Shown in pieces: positions 35,928-49,711 of a DNA stretch of 64,000 nt. Both the position numbers and the translations under genes were made by a program. The notes under the pieces are model-generated. The model made no database searches. It saw nothing but the letters and a program-made list of their open reading frames with translations, and was not told the origin of the DNA. This DNA comes from Primulina eburnea (Eukaryota; Streptophyta; Magnoliopsida; Lamiales; Gesneriaceae): the NCBI RefSeq assembly GCF_022965805.1, contig NC_133103.1:33699281-33763280 (forward strand), read 5' to 3'. Positions within the stretch are counted from its first letter, which is position 1. Each line of letters starts with the position of its first letter.

Positions 35928-38900
35928 GATTCTCTAAGAAGTCACATTTATAGCTTGTCATAAAATCGATGATGATTCAAACATTGCGGATTTGTTCTTT
36001 AGAGAAGTCGTTAGGTTGCATGGCATGCCTAGGACTATTGTTTCTGGTCGTGATGATAAATTCTTGAGTTACTTTTGGAATACTTTATGGGCTAAACTTG
36101 GCACAAAATTGTTGTTTTCTACTACTTGTCATCCTCAAACGGATGGACAAATTGAAGTTGCCAATAGAACTTTGGGAACACTTTTGCGTGCTATTCTTAA
36201 AAAGAACTTGGATTGACATTTCTATGGACTTTATTTTTGGGTTGCCTAGGACTAAGAAGAGGAGGGATTCTATTTTCGTTGTTGTGGATAGATTCTCTAA
36301 TATGGCACATTTTATAGCTTGTCATAAAACCGATGATGTTTCAGACATTGCAGATTTTTTCTTTAGAGAAGTCTTTAGGTTGCTTGGCATGCCTAGACTA
36401 TTGTTTCTTGTCGCGATGTTAAATTCTTGAGATACTTTTGGAATACTTTATGGGCTAAACTTGGCACAAAATTGTTGTTTTCTACTACTTTTCATCCTCA
36501 AACGGATGGACAAACTGAACTTGTCAATAGAACATTGGGAACACTTTTGCGTGCTATTCTTAAAAAGAACTTGGATTGACATTTCTATGGACTTTATTTT
36601 GTGTTTTCCTAGGTAGGTCTAAGAAGGGGAGGGATTCAATTTTTGTTGTTGTGGATAGATTCTCTAAGATGGCACATTTATAGCTTGTCATAAAACCCAT
36701 GATGCTTCAAACATTGCGGATTTGTTCTTTAGAGAAGTCGTTAGGTTGCATGGCATGCCTAGGACTATTGCTTCTGATCGCGATGTTAAATTTTTGAGTT
36801 ACTTTTGGAATACTTTATGGGCTAAACTTGGCACAAAATTGTTGTTTTTCTACTACTTGTCATCCTCAAACAGATGGACAAACTGAAGTTGCAATAGAAC
36901 TTTGGGAACACTTTTACGTGCTATTCTTAAAAAGAACTTGGATTGACATTTCTATGGACTTTATTTTGGGGTTGCCTAGGTTGGACTAAGAAGGGGAGGG
37001 ATTCAATTTTTGTCGTTGTGGATAGATTCTCTAAGATGGCACATTTTATATCTTGTCATAAAACCGATGATGCTTCAAACATTACGGATTTGTTCTTTAG
37101 AGAAGTCGCTAGGTTGCATGGCATGCCTAGGACTATTGTTTCTGATCGCGATGTTAAATTCTTGAGTTACTTTTGGAATACTTTATGGGCTAAACTTGGC
37201 ACAAAATTGTTGTTTTCTACTACTTTTCATCCTAAACGGATGGACAAACTGAAGTTGTCAATAGAACATTGGGAACACTTTTGCGTGCTATTCTTAAAAA
37301 GAACTTGGATTGACATTTCTATGGACTTTATTTTGTGTTTGCCTAGGTAGGACTAAGAAGGGGAGGGATTCAATTTTTGTTGTTGTGGATAGATTCTCTA
37401 AGAAGGCACATTTTATAGCTTGTCATAAAATCGATGATGATTCAAACATTGCTGATTTGTTCTTTAGAGAAGTCGATAGCTTCCATGGCATGCCTAGGAC
37501 TATTGTTTCTGGTCGCGATGTTAAATTCTTGAGTTACTTTTGGAAGACTTTATGGGCTAAACTTGGCACAAAATTGTTGTTTTCTACTACTTGTCATCCT
37601 CAAACGGATGGACAAATTGAAGTTGTCAATAGAACTTTGGGAACACTTTTGCGTGCTATTCTTAAAAAGAACTTGGATTGACATTTCTATGGACTTTATT
37701 TTGGGGTTGCCTAGGACTAAGAAGGGGAGGGATTCTATTTTTGTTGTTGTGGATAGATTCTCTAAGATGGCACATTTTATAGCTTGTCATAAAACCGATG
37801 ATGCTTCAAACATTGCGGATTTGTTCTTTAGAGAAGTCGCAAGCTTGCATGGCATGCCTAGGACTATTGTTTCTGGTCGCGATGTTAAATTCTGGAGTTA
37901 CTTTTGGAATACTTTATGGGCTAAACTTGGCACAAAATTATTCTTTTCTACTACTTGTCATCCTCAAACGGATGGACAACCTGAAGTTGTCAATAGAACT
38001 TTGGGAACACTTTTGCGTGCTATTCTTAAAAAGAACTTGGATTGACAATTCTATGGACTTTATTTTGGGGTTGCCTAGGACTAATAAGAAGGGGAGGGAT
38101 TCTATTTTTGTTGTTGTAGATAGATTCTCTAAGATGGCACATTTTATAGCTTGTCATAAAACCGATGATGCTTCAAACAATGCGGATTTGTTCTTTAGAG
38201 AAGTCCCTAGGTTGCATGGACTGCCTAGGACTATTGTTTCTGATCGCGATGTTAAATTCTTGAGTTACTTTGGGAAGACTTTATGGGCTTAACTTGGCAC
38301 AAAATTATTCTTTTCTACTACTTGTCATCCTCAAACCGATGGACAACCTGAAGTTGTCAATAGAACTTTGGGAACACTTTTGCGTGCTATTCTTAAAAAG
38401 AACTTGGATTTACATTTTTATGGACTTAATTTTGGGGTTGCCTAGGACTAAGAAGGGGAGGGATTCTATTTTTGTTGTTGTGGATAGATTCTCTAAGATG
38501 GCACATTTTATAGCTTGTCATAAAACCGATGATGCTTCAAACATTGCGGATTTGTTCTTTAGAGAAGTCGTTAGGTTTCTTGGCATGCCTAGGACTATTG
38601 TTTCTGATCGCTATATTAAAATCTTGAGTTACTTTTGGAAGACTTTATGGGCTAAACTTGGCACAAAATTGTTGTTTTCTACGACTTTTCATCCTCAAAC
38701 GGATGGACAAACTGAAGTTGTCAATAGAACTTTGGGAACATTTTTGCGTGCTATTCTTAAAAAGAACTTGGATTGACATTTCTATGGACTTTATTTTGGG
38801 GTTGCCTACGACTAAGAAGGGGAGAGATTCTATTTTTGTTGTTGTGGATAGATTCTCTAAGATGGCACATTTTATAGCTTGTCATAAAACCGATGATGCT

Positions 38901-41900
38901 TCAAACATTGCGGATTTGTTCTTTAGAGAAGTCGTTAGGTTGCATGGCATGCCTAGGACTATTGTTTATGGTCGCGATGTTAAATTCTTGAGTTACTTTC
39001 GGAAAACTTTATGGGCTAAACTTGGCACAAAATTGTTGTTTTCTACTACTTGTCATCCTCAAACGGATAGACAAACTGAAGTTGTCAATAGAACTTTGGG
39101 AACACTTTTGCGTGCTATTATTAAAAAGAACTTGGATTGACATTTCTATGGACTTTATTTTGGTGTTGCCTAGGACTAAGAAGGGGAGGGATTCTATTTT
39201 TGTTGTTGTGGATAGATTCTCTAAGATGGCACATTTTATAGTTTGTCATAAAACCGATGATGCTTCAAACCTTGCGGATTTGTTCTTTAGAGAAGTCGTT
39301 AGGTTGCATGGCATGCCTAGGACTATTGTTTATGGTCGCGATGTTAAATTCTTGAGTTACTTTCGGAAAACTTTATGGGCTAAACTTGGCACAAAATTGT
39401 TGTTTTCTACTACTTATCATCCTCAAACGGATGGACAAACTGAAGTTGTCCATAGAACTTTGAGAACACTTTTGCGTGTTATTATTAAAAAGAACTTGGA
39501 TTGACATTTCTATGGACTTAATTTTGGGGTTGCCTAGGACTAAGAAGGGGAGGGATTCTATTTTTGTTGTTGTGGATAGATTCTCTATGATGGCACATTT
39601 TATAGATTGTCATAAAACCGATGATGCTTTAAACAATGCGGATTTGTTCTTTAGAGAAGTCGTTAGGTTGCATGGCATAACTAGGACTATTGTTTCTGGT
39701 CGCGATGTTAAATCGATGATGATTTAAAACATTGCGGATTTGTTCTTTAGAGAAGTCGATAGCTTCCATGGCATGCCTAGGACTATTGTTTCTGGTCGCG
39801 ATGTTAAATTCTTGAGTTACTTTTGGAAGACTTTATGGGCTAAACTTGGCACAAAATTGTTGTTTTCTACTACTTGCCATCCTCAAACGGATGGACAAAT
39901 TGAAGTTGTCAATAGAACTTTGGGAACACTTTTGCGTGCTATTCTTAAAAAGAACTTGGATTGACATTTCTAAGGACTTTATTTTGGGGTTGCCTAGGAC
40001 TAAGAAGGGGAGGGATTCTATTTTTGTTGTTGTGGATAGATTCTCTAAGATGGCACATTTTATAGCTTGTCATAAAACCGATGATGCTTCAAAAATTGCG
40101 GATTTGTTCTTTAGAGAAGTCGCTAGCTTGCATGGCATGCCTAGGACTATTGTTTCTGGTCGCGATGTTAAACTCGAGTTACTTTTGGAATACTTTATGG
40201 GCTAAACTTGGCACAAAATTGTTGTTTTCTACTACTTGTCATCCTCAAACGGATGGACAAACTGAAGTTGTCAATAGAACTTTGGGAACACTTTTGCGTG
40301 CTATTCTTAAAAAGAACTTGGATTGACAATTCTATGGACTTTATTTTGGGGTTGCCTAGGACTAATAAGAAGGGGAGGGATTCTATTTTTGTTGTTGTAG
40401 ATAGATTCTCTAAGATGGCACATTTTATAGCTTGTCATAAAACCGATGATGCTTCAAACAATGCAGATTTGTTCTTTAGAGAAGTCTCTAGGTTGCATGG
40501 ACTGCCTAGGACTATTGTTTCTGATCGCGATGTTAAATTCTTGAGTTACTTTTGGAAGACTTTATGGGCTTAACTTGGCACAAAATTATTCTTTTCTACT
40601 ACTTGTCATCCTCAAACCGATGGACAACCTGAAGTTGTCAATAGAACTTTGGGAACACTTTTGCGTGCTATTTTTAAAAAGAACTTGGATTGACATTTTT
40701 ATGGACTTAATTTTGGGGTTGCCTACGACTAAGAAGGGGAGAGATTCTATTTTTGTTGTTGTGGATAGATTCTCTAAGATGGCACATTTTATAGCTTGTC
40801 ATAAAACCGATGATACTTCAAACATTGCGGATTTGTACTTTAGAGAAGTCGTTAGGTAGCATGGCATGCCTAGGACTATTGTTTATGGTCGCGATGTTAA
40901 ATTCTTGAGTTACTTTCGGAAAACTTTATGGGCTAAACTTGGCACAAAATTGTTGTTTTCTACTACTTGTCATCCTCAAACGGATGGACAAACTGAAGTT
41001 GTCCATAGAACTTTGGGAACACTTTTGCGTGTTATTCTTAAAAAGAACTTGGATTGACATTTCTATGGACTTAATTTTGGGGTTGCCTAGGACTAAGAAG
41101 GGGAGGGATTCTATTTTTGTTGTTGTGAATAGATTCTCTAAGATGGCACATTTTATAGATTGTCATAAAACCGATGATGCTTTAAACATTGCGGATTTGT
41201 TCTTTAGAGAAGTCGTTAGGTTGCATGGCATGCCTAGGACTATTGTTTCTGGTCGCGATGTTAAATTTTTGAGTTACTTTTGGAATACTTTATGGGCTAA
41301 ACATGGCTCAAAATTGTTGTTTTCTACTACTTGTCATCCTCAAACGGATGGACAAATTGAAGTTGTCAATAGAACTTTGGGAACACTTTTGCGTGCTATT
41401 CTTAAAAAGAACTTGGATTGACATTTCTATGGACTTTATTTTGGGGTTGCCTAGGACTAAGAAGGGGAGGGATTCTATTTTTGTTGTTGTGGATAGATTC
41501 TCTAAGATGGCACATTTTATAGCTTGTCATAAAATCGATGATGATTCAAACATTGCGGATTTGTTCTTTAGAGAAGTCGATAGCTTCCATGGCATGCCTA
41601 GGACTATTGTTTCTGGTCGCGATGTTAAATTCTTGAGTTACTTTTGGAAGACTTTATGGGCTAAACTTGGCACAAAATTGTTGTTTTCTACTACTTGCCA
41701 TCCTCAAAAGGATGGACAAATTGAAGTTGTCAATAGAACTTTGGGAACACTTTTGCGTGCTATTCTTAAAAAGAACTTGGATTGACATTTCTATGGACTT
41801 TATTTTGGGGTTGCCTAGGACTAAGAAGGGAATGGATTCTATTTTTGTTGTTGTGGATAGATTCTCTAAGATGGCACATTTTATAGCTTGTCATAAAACC

Positions 41901-42758
41901 GATGATGCTTCAAACATTGCGGATTTGTTCTTTAGAGAAGTCGCTAGCTTGCATGGCATGCCTAGGACTATTGTTTCTGGTCGCGATGTTAAACTCGAGT
42001 TACTTTTGGAATACTTTATGGGCTAAACTTGGCACAAAATTGTTGTTTTCTACTACTTGTCATCCTCAAACGGATGGACAAACTGAAGTTGTCAATAGAA
42101 CTTTGGGAACACTTTTGCGTGCTATTCTTAAAAAGAACTTGAATTGACATTTCTATGGACTTTATTTTGGGGTTGCCTAGGACTAAGAAGGGGAGGGATT
42201 CTATTTTTGTTGTTGTGGATAGATTCTCTAAGATGACACATTTTATAGCTTGTCATAAAACCGATGATGCTTCAAACAATGCGGATTTGTTCTTTAGAGA
42301 AGTCTCTAGGTTGCATGGCATGCCTAGGACTATTGTTTCTGATCGCGGTGTTAAATTCTGGAGTTACTTTTGGAATACTTTATGGGCTAAACTTGGCACA
42401 AAATTATTCTTTTCTACTACTTGTCATCCTCAAACGGATGGACAACCTGAAGTTGTCAATAGAACTTTGGGAACACTTTTGCGTGCTATTCTTAAAAAGA
42501 ACTTGGATTGACAATTCTATGGACTTTATTTTGGGGTTGCCTAGGACTAATAAGAAGGGGAGGGATTCAATTTTTGTTGTTGTAGATAGATTCTCTAAGA
42601 TGGCACATTTTATAGCTTGTCATAAAACCGATGATGCTTCAAACAATGCGGATTTGTTCTTTAGAGAAGTCTCTAGGTTGCATGGACTGCCTAGGACTAT
42701 TGTTTCTGATCGCGATGTTAATTCTTGAGTTACTTTTGGAAGACTTTATGGGCTTAAC

Positions 42759-45674
42759 TTGGCACAAAATTATTCTTTTCTACTACTTGTCATCCTCAAA
42801 CCGATGGACAACCTGAAGTTGTCAATAGAACTTTGGGAACACTTTTGCCTGCTATTCTTAAAAAGAACTTGGATTGACATTTTTATGGACTTAATTTTGG
42901 GGTTGCCTAGGACTAAGAAGGGGAGGGATTCTATTTTTGTTGTTGTGGATAGATTCTCTAAGATGGCACATTTTATAGCTTGTCATAAAACCGATGATGC
43001 TTCAAACATTGCGGATTTGTTCTTTAGAGAAGTCGTTAGGTTTCTTGGCATGCCTAGGACTATTGTTTCTGATCGCGATATTAAAATCTTGAGTTACTTT
43101 TGGAAGACTTTATGGGCTAAACTTGGCACAAAATTGTTGTTTTCTACGACTTTTCATCCTCAAACGGATGGACAAACTGAAGTTGTCAATAGAACTTTGG
43201 GAACACTTTTGCGTGCTATTCTTAAAAAGAACTTGGATTGACATTTCTATGGACTTTATTTTGGGGTTGCCTACGACTAAGAAGGGGAAAGATTCTATTT
43301 TTGTTGTTGTTGTTAGATTCTCTAAGATGGCACATTTTATAGCTTGTCATAAAACCGATGATGCTTCAAACATTGCGGATTTGTTCTTTAGAGAAGTCGT
43401 TAGGTTGCATGGCATGCCTAGGACTATTGTTTATGGTCGCGATGTTAAATTCATGAGTTACTTTCGGAAAACTTTATGGGCTAAACTTGGCACAAAATTG
43501 TTGTTTTCTACTACTTGTCATCCTCAAACGGATGGACAAACTGAAGTTGTCAATAGAACTTTGGGAACACTTTTGCGTGCTATTATTAAAAAGAACTTGG
43601 ATTGACATTTCTATGGACTTTATTTTGGGGTTGCCTAGGACTAAGAAGGGGAGGGATTCTATTTTTGTTGTTGTGGATAGATTCTCTAAGATGGCACATT
43701 TTATAGTTTGTCATAAAACCGATGATGCTTCAAACCTTGCGGATTTGTTCTTTAGAGAAGTCGTTAGGTTGCATGGCATGCCTAGGACTATTGTTTATGG
43801 TCGCGATGTTAAATTCTTGAGTTACTTTCGGAAAACTTTATGGGCTAAACTTGGCACAAAATTGTTGTTTTCTACTACTTGTCATCCTCAAACGGTTGGA
43901 CAAACTGAAGTTGTCCATAGAACTTTGAGAACACTTTTGCGTGTTATTCTTAAAAAGAACTTGGATTGACATTTCTATGGACTTAATTTTGGGGTTGCCT
44001 AGGACTAAGAAGGGGAGGGATTCTATTTTTGTTGTTGTGGATAGATTCTCTAAGATGGCACATTTTATAGATTGTCATAAAACCGATGATGCTTTAAACA
44101 TTGCGGATTTGTTCTTTAGAGAAGTCGTTAGGTTGCATGGCATGCCTAGGACTATTGTTTCTGGTCTCGATGTTAAATTTTTGAGTTACTTTTGGAATAC
44201 TTTATGGGCTAAACATGGCTCAAAATTGTTGTTTTCTACTACTTGTCATCCTCAAACGGATGGACAAATTGAAGTTGTCAATAGAACTTTGGGAACACTT
44301 TTGCGTGCTATTCTTAAAAAGAACTTGGATTGACATTTCTATGGACTTTATTTTGGGGTTGTCTAGGACTAAGAAGGGGAGGGATTCTATTTTTGTTGTT
44401 GTGGATAGATTCTCTAAGATGGCACATTTTATAGCTTGTCATAAAATCGATGATGATTCAAACATTGCGGATTTTTTCTTTAGAGAAGTCGATAGCTTCC
44501 ATGGCATGCCTAGGACTATTGTTTCTGGTCGCGATGTTAAATTCTTGAGTTACTTTTGGAAGACTTTATGGGCTAAACTTGGCACAAAATTGTTGTTTTC
44601 TACTACTACTTGCCATCCTCAAACGGATGGACAAATTGAAGTTGTCAATAGAACTTTGGGAACACTTTTGCGTGCTATTCTTAAAAAGAACTTGGATTGA
44701 CATTTCTATGGACTTAATTTTGGGGTTGCCTAGGACTAAGAAGGGGAGGAATTCTATTTTTGTTGTTGTGGATAGATTCTCTAAGATGGCACATTTTATA
44801 GCTTGTCATAAAACCGATGATGCTTCAAACATTGCGGATTTGTTCTTTAGAGAAGTCGCTAGCTTGCATGGCATGCCTAGGACTATTGTTTCTGGTCGCG
44901 ATGTTAAATTCGAGTTACTTTTGGAATACTTTATGGGCTAAACTTGGCACAAAATTGTTGTTTTCTACTACTTGTCATCCTCAAACGGATGGACAAACTG
45001 AAGTTGTCAATAGAACTTTGGGAACACTTTTGCGTGCTATTCTTAAAAAGAACTTGAATTGACATTTCTATGGACTTTATTTTGGGGTTGCCTAGGACTA
45101 AGAAGGGGAGGGATTCTATTTTTGTTGTTGTGGATAGATTCTCTAAGATGGCACATTTTATAGCTTGTCATAAAACCGATGATGCTTCAAACAATGCGGA
45201 TTTGTTCTTTAGAGAAGTCTCTAGGTTGCATGGCATGCCTAGGACTATTGTTTCTGATCGCGGTGTTAAATTCTGGAGTTACTTTTGGAATACTTTATGG
45301 GCTAAACTTGGCACAAAATTATTCTTTTCTACTACTTGTCATCCTCAAACGGATGGACAACCTGAAGTTGTCAATAGAACTTTGGGAACACTTTTGCGTG
45401 CTATTCTTAAAAAGAACTTGGATTGACAATTCTATGGACTTTATTTTGGGGTTGCCTAGGACTAATAAGAAGGGGAGGGATTCTATTTTTGTTGTTGTAG
45501 ATAGATTCTCTAAGATGGCACATTTTATAGCTTGTCATAAAACCGATGATGCTTCAAACAATGCGGATTTGTTCTTTAGAGAAGTCTCTAGGTTGCATGG
45601 ACTGCCTAGGACTATTGTTTCTGATCGCGATGTTAAATTCTTGAGTTACTTTTGGAAGACTTTATGGGCTTAAC
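42759..45674 (+). repeat. Eight-unit higher-order repeat (2916 bp), copy 1
   Basis: The ordered series of marked units ([15 protein letters not shown] with [15 protein letters not shown] with NLAD; IDCHK with [34 protein letters not shown]) recurs in the same order from 45675. Spacings between equivalent marks are 2915-2916 bp (42759 to 45675, 43123 to 46039, 42026 to 44941). Confidence 0.82.
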
Positions 45675-48223
45675 TTGGCACAAAATTATTCTTTTCTACT
45701 ACTTGTCATCCTCAAACCGATGGACAACCTGAAGTTGTCAATAGAACTTTGGGAACACTTTTGCGTGCTATTCTTAAAAAGAACTTGGATTGACATTTTT
45801 ATGGACTTAATTTTGGGGTTGCCTAGGACTAAGAAGGGGAGGGATTCTATTTTTGTTGTTGTGGATAGATTCTCTAAGATGGCACATTTTATAGCTTGTC
45901 ATAAAACCGATGATGCTTCAAACATTGCGGATTTGTTCTTTAGAGAAGTCGTTAGGTTTCTTGGCATGCCTAGGACTATTGTTTCTGATCGCGATATTAA
46001 AATCTTGAGTTACTTTTGGAAGACTTTATGGGCTAAACTTGGCACAAAATTGTTGTTTTCTACGACTTTTCATCCTCAAACGGATGGACAAACTGAAGTT
46101 GTCAATAGAACTTTGGGAACACTTTTGCGTGCTATTCTTAAAAAGAACTTGGATTGACATTTCTATGGACTTTATTTTGGGGTTGCCTACGACTAAGAAG
46201 GGGAAAGATTCTATTTTTGTTGTTGTGGATAGATTCTCTAAGATGGCACATTTTATAGTTTGTCATAAAACCAATGATGCTTCAAACCTTGCGGATTTGT
46301 TCTTTAGAGAAGTCGTTAGGTTGCATGGCATGCCTAGGACTATTGTTTATGGTCGCGATGTTAAATTCTTGAGTTACTTTCGGAAAACTTTATGGGCTAA
46401 ACTTGGCACAAAATTGTTGTTTTCTACTACTTGTCATCCTCAAACGGATGGACAAACTGAAGTTGTCCATAGAACTTTGAGAACACTTTTGCGTGTTATT
46501 CTTAAAAAGAACTTGGATTGACATTTCTATGGACTTAATTTTGGGGTTGCCTAGGACTAAGAAGGGGAGGGATTCTATTTTTGTTGTTGTGGATAGATTC
46601 TCTAAGATGGCACATTTTATAGATTGTCATAAAACCGATGATGCTTTAAACATTGCGGATTTGTTCTTTAGAGAAGTCGTTAGGTTGCATGGCATGCCTA
46701 GGACTATTGTTTCTGGTCTCGATGTTAAATTTTTGAGTTACTTTTGGAATACTTTATGGGCTAAACATGGCTCAAAATTGTTGTTTTCTACTACTTGTCA
46801 TCCTCAAACGGATGGACAAATTGAAGTTGTCAATAGAACTTTGGGAACACTTTTGCGTGCTATTCTTAAAAAGAACTTGGATTGACATTTCTATGGACTT
46901 TATTTTGGGGTTGTCTAGGACTAAGAAGGGGAGGGATTCTATTTTTGTTGTTGTGGATAGATTCTCTAAGATGGCACATTTTATAGCTTGTCATAAAATC
47001 GATGATGATTCAAACATTGCGGATTTGTTCTTTAGAGAAGTCGATAGCTTCCATGGCATGCCTAGGACTATTGTTTCTGGTCGCGATGTTAAATTCTTGA
47101 GTTACTTTTGGAAGACTTTATGGGCTAAACTTGGCACAAAATTGTTGTTTTCTACTACTTGCCATCCTCAAACGGATGGACAAATTGAAGTTGTCAATAG
47201 AACTTTGGGAACACTTTTGCGTGCTATTCTTAAAAAGAACTTGGATTGACATTTCTATGGACTTTATTTTGGGGTTGCCTAGGACTAAGAAGGGGAGGGA
47301 TTCTATTTTTGTTGTTGTGGATAGATTCTCTAAGATGGCACATTTTATAGCTTGTCATAAAACCGATGATGCTTCAAACATTGCGGATTTGTTCTTTAGA
47401 GAAGTCGCTAGCTTGCATGGCATGCCTAGGACTATTGTTTCTGGTCGCGATGTTAAATTCGAGTTACTTTTGGAATACTTTATGGGCTAAACTTGGCACA
47501 AAATTGTTGTTTTCTACTACTTGTCATCCTCAAACGGATGGACAAACTGAAGTTGTCAATAGAACTTTGGGAACACTTTTGCGTGCTATTCTTAAAAAGA
47601 ACTTGAATTGACATTTCTATGGACTTTATTTTGGGGTTGCCTAGGACTAAGAAGGGGAGGGATTCTATTTTTGTTGTTGTGGATAGATTCTCTAAGATGG
47701 CACATTTTATAGCTTGTCATAAAACCGATGATGCTTCAAACAATGCGGATTTGTTCTTTAGAGAAGTCTCTAGGTTGCATGGCATGCCTAGGACTATTGT
47801 TTCTGATCGCGATGTTAAATTCTGGAGTTACTTTTGGAATACTTTATGGGCTAAACTTGGCACAAAATTATTCTTTTCTACTACTTGTCATCCTCAAACG
47901 GATGGACAACCTGAAGTTGTCAATAGAACTTTGGGAACACTTTTGCGTGCTATTCTTAAAAAGAACTTGGATTGACAATTCTATGGACTTTATTTTGGGG
48001 TTGCCTAGGACTAATAAGAAGGGGAGGGATTCTATTTTTGTTGTTGTAGATAGATTCTCTAAGATGGCACATTTTATAGCTTGTCATAAAACCGATGATG
48101 CTTCAAACAATGCGGATTTGTTCTTTAGAGAAGTCTCTAGGTTGCACGGACTGCCTAGGACTATTGTTTCTGATCGCGATGTTAAATTCTTGAGTTACTT
48201 TTGGAAGACTTTATGGGCTTAAC
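45675..48223 (+). repeat. Seven-unit higher-order repeat (2549 bp), copy 2 with one unit lost
   Basis: Same series of marked units as 42759-45674 but one unit shorter. The unit at about 46039-46402 starts like the 43123 unit and ends like the 43487 unit, so two neighbours have been merged. The next copy starts at 48224, and marks are 2549 bp apart (45675 to 48224, 46039 to 48588, 44941 to 47490). Confidence 0.82.
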
Positions 48224-49711
48224 TTGGCACAAAATTATTCTTTTCTACTACTTGTCATCCTCAAACCGATGGACAACCTGAAGTTGTCAATAGAACTTTG
48301 GGAACACTTTTGCGTGCTATTCTTAAAAAGAACTTGGATTGACATTTTTATGGACTTAATTTTGGGGTTGCCTAGGACTAAGAAGGGGAGGGATTCTATT
48401 TTTGTTGTTGTGGATAGATTCTCTAAGATGGCACATTTTATAGCTTGTCATAAAACCGATGATGCTTCAAACATTGCGGATATGTTCTTTAGAGAAGTCG
48501 TTAGGTTTCTTGGCATGCCTAGGACTATTGTTTCTGATCGCGATATTAAAATATTGAGATACTTTTGGAAGACTTTATGGGCTAAACTTGGCACAAAATT
48601 GTTGTTTTCTACGACTTTTCATCCTCAAACAGATGGACAAACTGAAGTTGTCAATAGAACTTTGGGAACACTTTTGCGTGCTATTCTTAAAAAGAACTTG
48701 GATTGACATTTCTATGGACTTTATTTTGGGGTTGCCTACGACTAAGAAGGGGAGAGATTCTATTTTTGTTGTTGTGGATAGATTCTCTAAGATGGCACAT
48801 TTTATAGCTTGTCATAAAACCGATGATGCTTCAAACATTGCGGATTTGTTCTTTAGAGAAGTCGTTAGGTTGCATGGCATGCCTAGGACTATTGTTTATG
48901 GTCGCGATGTTAAATTCTTGAGTTACTTTCGGAAAACTTTATGGGCTAAACTTGGCACAAAATTGTTGTTTTCTACTACTTGTCATCCTCAAACGGATGG
49001 ACAAACTGAAGTTGTCCATAGAACTTTGGGAACACTTTTGCGTGTTATTCTTAAAAAGAACTTGGATTGACATTTCTATGGACTTAATTTTGGGGTTGCC
49101 TAGGACTAAGAAGGGGAGGGATTCTATTTTTGTTGTTGTGGATAGATTCTCTAAGATGGCACATTTTATAGATTGTCATAAAACCGATGATGCTTTAAAC
49201 ATTGCGGATTTGTTCTTTAGAGAAGTCGTTAGGTTGCATGGCATGCCTAGGACTATTGTTTCTGGTCGCGATGTTAAATTTTTGAGTTACTTTCGGAATA
49301 CTTCATGGGCTAAACATGGCTCAAAATTGTTGTTTTCTACTACTTGTCATCCTCAAACGGATGGACAAAATGAAGTTGTCAATAGAACTTTGGGAACACT
49401 TTTGCGTGCTATTCTTAAAAAGAACTTGGATTGACATTTCTATGGACTTTATTTTGGGGTTGCCTAGGACTAAGAAGGGGAGGGATTCTATTTTTGTTGT
49501 TGTGAATAGATTCTCTAAGATGGCACATTTTATAGATTGTCATAAAACCGATGATGCTTTAAACATTGCGGATTTGTTCTTTAGAGAAGTCTTTAGGTTG
49601 CATGGCATGCCTAGGACTATTGTTTCTGGTCGCGATGTTAAATTTTTGAGTTACTTTTGGAAGACTTTATGGGCTAAACTTGGCACAAAATTGTTGTTTT
49701 CTACTACTTGT

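Larger units (their letters stand above)
35928..49711 (+). repeat. Satellite block C: tandem integrase-core repeat, about 38 units
   Basis: Continues block B after the inserted element; 35928-35932 is the right copy of the target duplication. Same 364-bp unit. About a third of units here keep the second catalytic Asp (SDRD, SDRDIKI and SDRG forms near 36770, 37140, 38240, 40530, 42340, 43070, 45260, 45985, 47800, 48535). Other units have IVYGRD with YFRKTL, FHGMPRT with DSFHG, or a short deletion giving [11 protein letters not shown]. The array ends inside a unit at CTACTACTTGT (49711). Higher-order repeats of seven and eight units fill the right part. Confidence 0.95.

Noticed and set aside
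670..49711. Dozens of overlapping 110-290 residue open frames, many beginning MAQNCC or MLFLKRTW, as a gene family
   Set aside because: These frames start at TTG or GTG, not ATG, recur every 364 bp, overlap in two frames and end at the repeat joint. They are by-products of a tandem repeat, with most units lacking a catalytic Asp. No promoter or host gene structure accompanies them.
670..49711. CRISPR-like array
   Set aside because: The repeats are about 364 bp with no short-repeat/unique-spacer alternation, in a plant genome.
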